Shown here one piece after another: positions 1 through 7,037 of a DNA stretch of 9,946 nt (position 1 is the first letter of the stretch; every line of letters starts with the position of its first letter). The position numbers and the translations under genes are program-made. Source of the stretch: Armatimonadota bacterium (GTDB lineage Bacteria > Armatimonadota > UBA10988); contig JACPDV010000562.1 in the NCBI GenBank assembly GCA_016183835.1, forward strand, positions 1 through 9,946, in the 5' to 3' direction. Below the pieces are notes generated by a model that saw nothing but the letters and a program-made list of their open reading frames with translations, did no database searches and was not told the origin of the DNA.

Positions 1-3000
1 CAGGCGGCGCAGCAGGATCTCCGCGGTCGGCTCCACGTCAGCGCGCGCGATCAGCGGGAGCTGGCAGAGCAGATACCGCCCTTGGCCGAACGGCAGCTCC
101 AGCAGCGGCGCCCAGTTGAGGCCGTTCAAGTCGTCGATGGCGGAGCGGATGCCGCCGGCGTCCACCAGCACGGCGAAGTTCCCGCGGTTGGGTTTGAGCA
201 GTGTGTGAGCGCTGACCAGGTGGTCGGGCTGCCAGAAGCGCAAGTCCTCGTCGGCCACGCCTTCCAGCACGGGGTGGTGTTTCGGGCGCGCGAAGGCCAG
301 TGACGCGCTGTGCTTCGCGTCCAGCTCGACGGGCAGCGGCAGCCAATCCTGCGGGTACGCGGTCTGCTCGAAGCAGACCACGCGCCCGCCCTCACCCACG
401 AACCGGGCGAGCGAGGCGGCCCACGGCGCGGCCCCGTCCCGCAGCGCGCCGGCGCCGATCAACAGCACCTTCAGCCCGGCGGGCAGCGCCGCCGGGTCGG
501 CCGCCGGCCGCGGCGCCACCCCATGCGCGGCCAGCACCTTCGTTGATGTGCCGGCCGGGTCCCACAGCCCGATCCCGGAGGCGTCCAGCGGCGCCGAGGG
601 GCGCGGGTAGACTCCCAGCGGTTGCTTGACCGTCTTCACGCTCCGCGCCCCTTCGCGCAACTCGACGGTGAACGGCACGGTCCAGCGCTCGCGGGGCCTG
701 GGTGCGATGAAGGTGAGCCTGCGCTCCGCCACCGTGCCCGGCGACAGGTCGAGCGTCTCGCTGCCGGAGGCGGTGCTGGCGCCGGCGTGCCAGCGCAGCT
801 CCAGCCGGGTGCGCCGAAGGGTGTCGTTGTAGACGTGGACCGTGCGCACCACGCGATCGCCGGCGTAGAAGTGCGTCGTCTGCTCGCGCACCGCGAGGGT
901 GAGCGGTGCGTAGGCCACGGGGCCGAAGACATCCACCTCGTCGGCGTCGAACCAGGGGTTCATGCCGGTGACGCCGTAGGCGCGATAGGCGGCGATCTCC
1001 TGGGCGATCATCTCGCGCCGGGCGCGCGAGTTGACCGAGTCCACCGAGAACCGCCCGCGGCTGGTGTACGCCTCGTCGCCCAGCCAGAAGGCCTGGTACT
1101 GCGGGTACCAGGCGGGGAAGCCGCCGTCGAACTCGCCGATGTAGAGCGGCTTGTCGCGCTTCCACTGCCACTTGCGGCCGAGGTAGTCGATGGGCTGGCC
1201 CATCCACCAGCACTTGCGCGGGTAGAGCGTGTAGCCGGCCCAGTACTCCCGCGGATAGTGCATGCCGTAGAGGTCCATCTTGCCGGCCGGGTCCAGGTCC
1301 GACTCGCAGAAGATCAGCCGCGTGGGGTCGACCTGCCGCAGCGCATCGGCCAGCTTGCCCAGTCCGGGCTCCCATTCCGCCGGCTTGCCGCCGCAGCTCA
1401 GGATCTCGTTCTCCAGGCTGTAGAGCGCCAGCGAGGGATGGTTCCGGTCGCGGCGGGCGAGGGCCTGCACGTGCTCGGTGTAGGCCCGCCAGAACCGCTC
1501 GTCGGTGGGTGCGTAGGACTGCGCGTAGCAGTAGACGGCGGCCTCGTCCACGATCAGCAGGCCCAGCTCGTCGGCCACGTCCAGGTTGTGCGGCTGCCAG
1601 GGCTGGGTGTGGAGGCGCACGCTGCGCACTCCGGCGGCCTTGAAGCGGGCCATGCGCTCGCGCGCGGCCTCCCAGCTCGGCGCGTCCCAGGTGGAGGTGG
1701 CGAAGAGCGTGAGCGGCAGGCCGTTGAGCATCACCCGGCTGCCGGCCGTCCACACCTCGCGGAAGCCGAAGCGGGTGGCGAGCGTGTCCACGTGCTGCCC
1801 GCCCACCGAGAGGTCAGTTGTGAGGCGGTAGAGGTGCGGCTCGTCGAGCGACCAGAGGTGCGGATTCACCCAGGGCGCGGAGAGCTGGACCTCACGCGTC
1901 TCGCCCGGCGCCAAGGCCGCTTCGCCGTCCGGCAGCTCCTTGGCCGGGCCGTGCGCGTCGGCGATGCGGCTGTGCAGTTGGACAGTCACCGGCCCGTCGC
2001 CCTCGTTGCGCACCGTGGCGGTCACGCGGAGGCGGTGCTGGCGCACCGAGGTGCGGACGAAGACATCCGCCAGGTGAACCGCCGGCAGGGCTTCGAGCGC
2101 CACGCTCTGCCAGATGCCGGTGCTGCGGAAGTCGCCGCCGATGGGGGCGATGATGGTGCCCGGCGGGATCTTCCACCCGGGGTGCTCGAACTGCTTCACC
2201 TCGAACGTCGCCGGGGGATTGGTGCAGACCGCGGTCCAGCCGGTGACGGCCACGGCCAGCTCGTTGGCGTCGGGCCGCACCAGGTCGGTCACGTCGAGCT
2301 CGAACGGCACATCCGCGCCCACGTGGCTGCCGGCGAGGCGGCCGTTGACGTACACGCGGGCGGCGTGGTTCACCGCGCCGAAGCAGAGCTTCAGACGGCG
2401 GCCCTGCAGGGCGGGCGGCAGGTCGAAGGAGCGGCGATACCAGGTGTGCCGGGCGGGTTGCGGCAGCCAGCCGGGGACCTGCACCGCCGTCCACTTCGCC
2501 TCCGCCGGAGGCGTGTCGCCGCCGGCCGCGTCGGGGCAGGTCTCCCAGGTACCGTCGAGGCTGAGCCGCGCCCGGGGGCCGGGCCGGGCGAGCACCTGTC
2601 GCTGCTCGATCACCTCGGGCGGGGCGGCCGGGCTCCAGTGCAGCTCGGCTCGCAGCCGGTAGTCGCCGGATGGCGAGGCGGGCACGGCCAGGCGCCTCTC
2701 GGCGGAGCCGAGGGCCGCCACGGCGAGGCCCTCCTGCCCCCGAGCGAGCGGCGTGCCGAGGTCGTCGCGCGCGGTCCAGGCAAGACGGATGGTTCGCGGC
2801 CGCGGCCACAGGCTGGTGAGCCCGAGGGACCAGGTGGCCCGCCCGTCCGCATCCGGGGTGAGCGTGGCGGTGGGCGCGAGGAGCGAGCACCCGGCGCGAG
2901 TGGCCTCGGCGGCCAGCTCATCCGCGGACAGCGGCGCCAGGCGGATGCCCGCGCGCAGCACGGTTCCGGCAGGCACCGCGCCCTTCTCGCGCATCACCCA

Positions 3001-3576
3001 GCAGCCCTGGAACCGCGCATCGCCCCACTGCCGGCCATCCTGCTGATAGAAGCCGGTCAGGCCGTCGCGGGGCAGGAGGCGCAGCGTGGCGCCGCCGGGC
3101 AGGGCCCAGGCGAACCAGTCGAAACCCCAGTCGGAAAGGTAGCCACCGGGCTCGCCGTAGCGGGCGGGGAGCATCCCCCAGGTGAGCTTCTTCGGCCGGT
3201 GGAACAGCCAGGCGCCCTTGCCCGCCGCCAGATCGCAGGCGACCAGCCCGTTGAGCCGCACCGTCTCGACGGCGTAGTCGCGGGTGAAGGTCACCTCCCA
3301 GGCCAGATCGGCGCCCTCGGCATCGTGGCGGGCGCAGGGCGTCTGGTCGACCATGGTGCCGGACACCCGCACGTGGCCCGGGCCCAGGTCCTGGCGGATG
3401 CCGTCGCGGGGCGAGGCACCGCCCTTCCAGTCGGGCGCAGGGATCAGCACGCGGAAGTCCTCCAGGCAACGCACGCCGTTGACGGTGGCGTTCACGGCGC
3501 CGCTCGGATCGACCTGTACGTCGAACGGTGCGGCGGCCGGGGGGCCGGCGAGGAGCAGGAGCAGCATGAGTTGCAT
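1..3576 (-). CDS. Secreted glycoside hydrolase family 2 protein with C-terminal ThuA/GATase-like domain (3' end missing)
   Basis: The frame is open for 1192 codons from ATG 3576 to base 1 without a stop, so the C-terminus is missing. A GGGGAGG Shine-Dalgarno lies 9 nt before this ATG. The N-terminus MQLMLLLLLAGPPAAA looks like a signal peptide but lacks the usual basic residue; GTG 3594 would add an Arg but has no ribosome site. Residues about 20-330 form a module I do not recognise. The GH2 sugar-binding domain begins near residue 336 (LSLDGTWE, D341). RFGFRE at 602-607 is the usual junction into the TIM barrel. HPSLALYSLENE ends at the acid/base E724, and YIGEFDGG carries the nucleophile E815, so the enzyme should be an active retaining glycosidase. 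After the barrel come a beta-rich linker and, from about residue 1030, a Rossmann-like domain resembling ThuA/GATase folds. Substrate (beta-galactoside, mannoside, glucuronide or other) cannot be told. The second gene downstream of a thuA-like gene, it probably acts outside the cytoplasm. Confidence 0.9.
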   Translation of the reverse strand, partial: MQLMLLLLLAGPPAAAPFDVQVDPSGAVNATVNGVRCLEDFRVLIPAPDWKGGASPRDGIRQDLGPGHVRVSGTMVDQTPCARHDAEGADLAWEVTFTRDYAVETVRLNGLVACDLAAGKGAWLFHRPKKLTWGMLPARYGEPGGYLSDWGFDWFAWALPGGATLRLLPRDGLTGFYQQDGRQWGDARFQGCWVMREKGAVPAGTVLRAGIRLAPLSADELAAEATRAGCSLLAPTATLTPDADGRATWSLGLTSLWPRPRTIRLAWTARDDLGTPLARGQEGLAVAALGSAERRLAVPASPSGDYRLRAELHWSPAAPPEVIEQRQVLARPGPRARLSLDGTWETCPDAAGGDTPPAEAKWTAVQVPGWLPQPARHTWYRRSFDLPPALQGRRLKLCFGAVNHAARVYVNGRLAGSHVGADVPFELDVTDLVRPDANELAVAVTGWTAVCTNPPATFEVKQFEHPGWKIPPGTIIAPIGGDFRSTGIWQSVALEALPAVHLADVFVRTSVRQHRLRVTATVRNEGDGPVTVQLHSRIADAHGPAKELPDGEAALAPGETREVQLSAPWVNPHLWSLDEPHLYRLTTDLSVGGQHVDTLATRFGFREVWTAGSRVMLNGLPLTLFATSTWDAPSWEAARERMARFKAAGVRSVRLHTQPWQPHNLDVADELGLLIVDEAAVYCYAQSYAPTDERFWRAYTEHVQALARRDRNHPSLALYSLENEILSCGGKPAEWEPGLGKLADALRQVDPTRLIFCESDLDPAGKMDLYGMHYPREYWAGYTLYPRKCWWMGQPIDYLGRKWQWKRDKPLYIGEFDGGFPAWYPQYQAFWLGDEAYTSRGRFSVDSVNSRARREMIAQEIAAYRAYGVTGMNPWFDADEVDVFGPVAYAPLTLAVREQTTHFYAGDRVVRTVHVYNDTLRRTRLELRWHAGASTASGSETLDLSPGTVAERRLTFIAPRPRERWTVPFTVELREGARSVKTVKQPLGVYPRPSAPLDASGIGLWDPAGTSTKVLAAHGVAPRPAADPAALPAGLKVLLIGAGALRDGAAPWAASLARFVGEGGRVVCFEQTAYPQDWLPLPVELDAKHSASLAFARPKHHPVLEGVADEDLRFWQPDHLVSAHTLLKPNRGNFAVLVDAGGIRSAIDDLNGLNWAPLLELPFGQGRYLLCQLPLIARADVEPTAEILLRRL

Positions 3577-3680
3577 GGCGGGGGACCTCCCCACCGGCCG
3601 ATTGTCGCCGCTCGGCCCGGCTGGCGCAAGAGGCTGGCCTGGCGGGGCCACGGCGGAGAGGGCCAGCAGACGGCAGCGGT
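3577..3680 (-). promoter_or_regulatory. Leader between CHAT stop and GH2 start, with three short inverted repeats and the GH2 ribosome site
   Basis: This 104-bp gap contains three inverted repeats. TGGCC (3635-3639) pairs with GGCCA (3646-3650) over a 6-nt loop. GGCCGA (3596-3601) pairs with TCGGCC (3612-3617) over 10 nt. GGGG (3581-3584) pairs with CCCC (3589-3592) over a 4-nt loop. The last one contains the GH2 Shine-Dalgarno GGGGAGG (minus strand, 3592-3586) in its 5' arm and loop. No T-run follows any of them, so a classical intrinsic terminator for the CHAT gene is not supported. I could not identify a convincing promoter. In DNA this GC-rich short repeats can arise by chance, so function is uncertain. 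Confidence 0.3.
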
Positions 3681-6600
3681 TCAGCGCCCGCCGACCACGA
3701 ACCCCGCCCACCAGAACGGCGCGTCGCTCTGCTTGGCGGCGCGACGCGCGGCGATGAAGGCTCTCTGCGCCGCCGTCATGGCGTCCGGCGCCGACTCGCC
3801 GGCGGTGAAGCGGCGGTAGAAGTCGATCATCAGGTCCCGCGTCTCCGCGTCCGGCACCCGCCAGAGGCTCATCACCAGGCTCTCCGCGCCCGCCATCTGG
3901 AACGCGCGACGCAAGCCCATCACCCCCTCGCCCTGCTTCACTTCGCCCAGGCCGGTCTCGCACGCGCTCAGGCACACCAGCCGCGTGCCCTCCAAGTCCA
4001 TCCCGACCACTTCCTCCGCGGTCAGGATCCCGTCCTCGCCGGCCGCCTGGTCTCCCCTCAAGCTCCGCGCGGCCCCCGCCAGCAGCAGGCCCGAGCGCTG
4101 CATCGGGTTGCCGCTCCACGAGGCGCCGGCGCGCGGACCCTCCCTGGACGGCACGAAGATGAACCGTCCCTGGTCGGGGCCTGACTGGATCTGCATGTCC
4201 GCCAGGAAGAACCCGTGCGTGGCGAGGTGGAGCACCGCGGGACGGACCGCAGCTTTGACCTTCGCCTCGGTGGCGGCCGGCCCGGCCAGCTCCTCTACCG
4301 AACCGCCCGCTGCGCGGGCAAGCACCGCGATCTGCTCCCCTTCCTCCTTGGTCCCGGGCAGCGAGGTGATGTTCGCCCCGGCCAACGAGCTGCGCTCGGC
4401 GCCCTGGACGACCGCGCGCTGACCCGCGCCCGCTGCGCCCGGGTCGCCGCCGAAGTCCGGGTTGCTCACCACCATCCACTGAGGCGCTTTGGGCTCGGCC
4501 GGGGGCCGCAGCAGGTCCCGGCCGGAGGCGAGGTAGACGAAGGTGTAGGTCTCCGCCAGGTACTTGCCGTCGCGGTCCTGGAGGGCGCCGAAGGCCAGCA
4601 GGTTGAGCTGCCCGTCGGGCGACAGGTAGACCCGTTTCGCGCCGCCGAGGCGAGGCTCGAGCTTGGACCACAAGAGGTCATACAGGCCCCCGTCGTCCGG
4701 CCGCTGGCGAGTGGTCGACAGCCGCGCGCGCAACCGGGCCACGCCTCGGTCGATGGGCTCCGCCTCGCCCAGGTCGAGCATGATCGGCTGTGGCTCGCCG
4801 GCCCGCAGCACGAAGGCGACGTAGCGTGTGGCACCCCACCCCGGCTCGTCGCCCTGGGCCTTGAAGTTGACCGGCTGGTAGGCGACGATCTCGACCACCG
4901 CCGCGCCGGCCGGGAGCGCTTTGCAGATCTTCTCGGCGTCGGCCTCGTCGGTGAGCCGCTGTGCCCGGACCGCGGCGCTCTTTCCGGCGAGCTGCTTGAG
5001 GAGGTCCTCGATGCGTGCGGTCAACTCGTCGCAGCGCTTCCGGTAGGCGTCGAGCGGCTGCTTGCCCGGGCCCGCGACGACCAGGTGCGAGAGCCAGGCC
5101 CGGGCAGCCTGTAGCTCCCGCCAGTCGGCGGCGGTGGCTTCGTCGGTGAGAAGGCGCTGCGCCCGTCGGTCCTCCAGCATGGCGGAGAGCAGGATGCCCT
5201 TGCGGCGGAGGACCCAATCGCAAGCGGTGCGGACGAAGTGCGGCTCCTCGGGCCGGAGCGCTGCCAGGCTGAGGACGAAGCGGAAGCCGCACCGGAGGGT
5301 GTCCAAAAAGGCTTGCTTCTCGCGCTCGGTGAGGGTGGGGAAGCTGCTGCGCAACTGGTGCTGCTCGGCGGTCATGGCCTGGTCAAAGCCGGGCATCGCC
5401 TCTTGCAGTCGGTCCTTGGCAGCATGGACCAGCGAGAGGCTGCTGAGGCTGGTCGCGACGGCCAGGGAATCAGGCGCGAGCCGCTCTCTGATGGCCAAGG
5501 CGCGCCTGAGGAACGCCTCCGCCTCCGCCAGGTCGCCGCGGTCGTAAAGAATGGCGCCCAGGCTGTCGAGGCTCATCGCGATGGCCAGCGAGTCGGGTGC
5601 CAGGCGCTGCCTCATCGCCAAGGCGCGTTGGTGGTATGCCTCTGCCGCCACCAAGTCGCGTCGCGCATAGCCGAACTTGCCCATGTTGTTGAGGCTTGCT
5701 GCGACTTGGAGGGAGCCGGGCGCGAGCCGTTCGAAGATGGCCAGAGCGCGCTGGTAGTACGCCTCCGCCGCCGCCAGGTCGCCGCGATCGGCGGCGACGT
5801 TGCCCAGGTTGTGGAGGCTGATCGCGACGTCCAGCGAGTCGGGAGCGAGCCGCTCCCGGATGGCCAGCGCGCGCTTGTCGAACGCCTCGGCCGCGGCCAG
5901 GTCGCCGCGGGCGAAAGCAACGTTGCCCAGGTTGTTGAGGCCGGTCGCCACGGCGAGAGAGTCGGGCGCTAGCCGTTGCTGGATGGCCAGGGCACGCAGG
6001 TAGTCGGCCTCGGCCGCCGCCAGGTCGCCGCGGTCTGAGGCGACATTGCCCAGGCCGGTGAAGCTGGCCGCGACGCCCAGGGAGTCGGGCTCGCGCCGCT
6101 CCTGGATGGCCAGGGCGCGGTTGAAGTTCCCCTCCGCCGCCGCCAGGTCGCCGCGCTCGGAGGAGACCACGCCCAGGTTGCCGAGGCTGGACGCCAACTC
6201 CAGCGAGTCGGGCGCCAGCCGCTCCCTGATGGCCAGAGCGCGCTGGTGGAACGCCTCCGCCGCCGCAAGGTCGCCGCGGTGGGAGGCGACGTTTCCAAGG
6301 CCGTTCATAATGTGCGCTACGTTCAGTGAGTCGGGCGCCTGCAGCTCGAAAATGGCCAGTGCGCGCCTGAAGTTGGCTTCCGCCGCCGCCAGGTCGCCGC
6401 GGACGTAGGAGACCACGCCCAGGTTGCCGAGACTGACCGCCACCTCCAGAGAGGCCGGCGCGAGCCGCTCGAAGGTGGCCAGGGCTCGACGGTGCAACGC
6501 TTCCGCCGCCGCCGGGTCGCCGCGGTCGGCAGCCGAGTTGCCGAGGCGCGTGAGGCATCCCGCGACGGCCCCCTCCAGCCACGCGGCCGCAGCGACGTCA

Positions 6601-6884
6601 CCAGGCTCTTCGGCTGCTCGCAGGGCGGCCTCCAGCTTGGCCAGCTCCTCCTCGGTGCCGTCCTCCGTCTGCGCCGCCCGCGCCGCCTGGTACAGGGTCT
6701 CGGCGGCCGCGGGTAGCCTCGGGTGTGCGGAGATGCCCATTCTCCCCGAGGCAACCCGGAGCCGGAGCTCCCGCTCGCGGCGGCGCACGAGCAGCTCCAC
6801 GCTCGGCCGGCTGGCCGCAGACGCCTTCGCCTCGCCTAGCGCCTCGTCGTTCGGCAAGGGTCTGCCATCGTAGAGCAGTAACAA
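3681..6884 (-). CDS. PDZ/TPR/CHAT-domain caspase-like peptidase
   Basis: CHAT domains are clan CD cysteine peptidases related to caspases and separase, usually fused to TPR repeats that sense or present partners. Residue numbers here start at TTG 6884, the only ATG/GTG/TTG in frame before the conserved body. Residues 1-50 are the second half of a PDZ-like domain (LLLYDGRPL, then VELLVRRRERELRLRV). About 105-495 are TPRs in a 41-residue period. A helical linker (TLTEREKQAFLDTLR) follows. About 730-1066 are the CHAT domain, entered by AKRVYLSPDGQLNLLAFGAL. The catalytic pair is present: H890 in VLHLATHGFF and C975 in CLSACETG, followed by MAGAESLVMSLWRV; the C-terminus ends WWAGFVVGGR. No signal peptide or membrane segment is seen in this frame, so a cytoplasmic location is likely but the N-terminus is unsettled. 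No adjacent effector such as gasdermin, and no Cas7-11-type partner, is present, so the substrate is unknown. The gene lies between thuA-like and GH2 genes on the same strand. Confidence 0.92.
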   Translation of the reverse strand: MLLLYDGRPLPNDEALGEAKASAASRPSVELLVRRRERELRLRVASGRMGISAHPRLPAAAETLYQAARAAQTEDGTEEELAKLEAALRAAEEPGDVAAAAWLEGAVAGCLTRLGNSAADRGDPAAAEALHRRALATFERLAPASLEVAVSLGNLGVVSYVRGDLAAAEANFRRALAIFELQAPDSLNVAHIMNGLGNVASHRGDLAAAEAFHQRALAIRERLAPDSLELASSLGNLGVVSSERGDLAAAEGNFNRALAIQERREPDSLGVAASFTGLGNVASDRGDLAAAEADYLRALAIQQRLAPDSLAVATGLNNLGNVAFARGDLAAAEAFDKRALAIRERLAPDSLDVAISLHNLGNVAADRGDLAAAEAYYQRALAIFERLAPGSLQVAASLNNMGKFGYARRDLVAAEAYHQRALAMRQRLAPDSLAIAMSLDSLGAILYDRGDLAEAEAFLRRALAIRERLAPDSLAVATSLSSLSLVHAAKDRLQEAMPGFDQAMTAEQHQLRSSFPTLTEREKQAFLDTLRCGFRFVLSLAALRPEEPHFVRTACDWVLRRKGILLSAMLEDRRAQRLLTDEATAADWRELQAARAWLSHLVVAGPGKQPLDAYRKRCDELTARIEDLLKQLAGKSAAVRAQRLTDEADAEKICKALPAGAAVVEIVAYQPVNFKAQGDEPGWGATRYVAFVLRAGEPQPIMLDLGEAEPIDRGVARLRARLSTTRQRPDDGGLYDLLWSKLEPRLGGAKRVYLSPDGQLNLLAFGALQDRDGKYLAETYTFVYLASGRDLLRPPAEPKAPQWMVVSNPDFGGDPGAAGAGQRAVVQGAERSSLAGANITSLPGTKEEGEQIAVLARAAGGSVEELAGPAATEAKVKAAVRPAVLHLATHGFFLADMQIQSGPDQGRFIFVPSREGPRAGASWSGNPMQRSGLLLAGAARSLRGDQAAGEDGILTAEEVVGMDLEGTRLVCLSACETGLGEVKQGEGVMGLRRAFQMAGAESLVMSLWRVPDAETRDLMIDFYRRFTAGESAPDAMTAAQRAFIAARRAAKQSDAPFWWAGFVVGGR
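5457..6563 (-). repeat. Tandem array of nine 123-bp units encoding 41-residue TPRs
   Basis: The element ggtcgccgcg, which encodes the Arg-Gly-Asp turn, recurs at 5531, 5777, 5900, 6023, 6146, 6269, 6392 and 6515 (first base on the plus strand). A variant agtcgcgtcg occurs at 5654. Every interval is exactly 123 bp. Each unit encodes a copy of the consensus VAxSLxNLGxVxxxRGDLAA followed by AEAxxxRALAIxERLAPDSL. Outer boundaries are approximate because the repeat phase is arbitrary. A further degenerate copy (SLVHAAKDRLQEAMPGFDQA) lies downstream in the protein. The strong nucleotide likeness, not only protein likeness, points to recent duplication or gene conversion. Confidence 0.92.
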
Positions 6885-6965
6885 GTCACCCGGCCGCAGG
6901 CCGGCCTTGGCCGCCGCCGAGCCGGGCTCGACGCCCGCCCGGCGCTCGCCGACTGCCCCCGCCTG
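6885..6965 (-). other. In-frame PDZ-like extension upstream of the CHAT gene, closed by an in-frame TGA
   Basis: The CHAT frame stays open for 27 codons beyond TTG 6884. It reads a clear PDZ ligand-groove motif, AGVEPGSAAAKAGLRPGD, directly joined to the LLLLYDGRPL of the annotated protein. No ATG, GTG or TTG lies in these 27 codons. Immediately upstream is TGA (6968-6966), and six codons before that is an in-frame ATG (6986). In another frame ATG 6973 could enter the PDZ sequence if one G were added to the G5 run at 6960-6956. The motif strongly suggests this stretch is or was translated. The cause may be a sequencing indel, a real frameshift or stop, or a non-standard start. Neither ATG has a well-placed ribosome site; a GAGGT at 7010-7006 is about 19 nt from ATG 6986. 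Confidence 0.6.
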
Positions 6966-7037
6966 TCACCCATCGCCCGATGGCATACCGAGACCGACCG
7001 AATCTACCTCGCCGCCGGCACGCGGCCCCGAGCGCGT
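6966..7037. other. Gap between thuA-like stop and CHAT open frame
   Basis: About 70 bp separate the thuA-like stop from the TGA that closes the CHAT frame. A 5-bp inverted repeat, ACGCG (7020-7024) with CGCGT (7033-7037), sits directly after the thuA-like stop. It has an 8-nt loop and no T-run, so it is at most a weak transcription pause site. I see no recognisable promoter. In all three minus-strand frames there is no sequence resembling the missing first strands of a full-length PDZ domain. Confidence 0.35.

Noticed and set aside
392..1753. A 453-codon minus-strand frame within the GH2 gene
   Set aside because: It is an out-of-frame reading of the GH2 coding sequence, rich in Arg, Ala and Gly. 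The GH2 frame has the catalytic motifs and covers the whole region.
622..3819. A 1065-codon open frame on the plus strand opposite the GH2 gene
   Set aside because: It is the antisense shadow of the GH2 codons. It shows no domain, has low-complexity Gly/Ala/Arg/Val composition, and runs across the GH2 start and into the CHAT 3' end. Long antisense frames are expected at this GC content.
5457..6563. A CRISPR array, suggested by regularly spaced repeats
   Set aside because: The units are contiguous 123-bp coding repeats with no unique spacers and they encode TPRs.
5470..6582. A 370-codon Arg/Gly-rich minus-strand frame with repeats
   Set aside because: Its periodicity simply mirrors the 123-bp TPR array read in the wrong frame; 123 is divisible by 3, so every frame appears repetitive and open.
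3681..6884. A Craspase-type TPR-CHAT (Csx29-like) CRISPR effector
   Set aside because: No Cas7-11/gRAMP gene, CRISPR array or other cas gene is in the window, and the kinesin-light-chain-like TPRs with a PDZ start resemble the common bacterial TPR-CHAT family.
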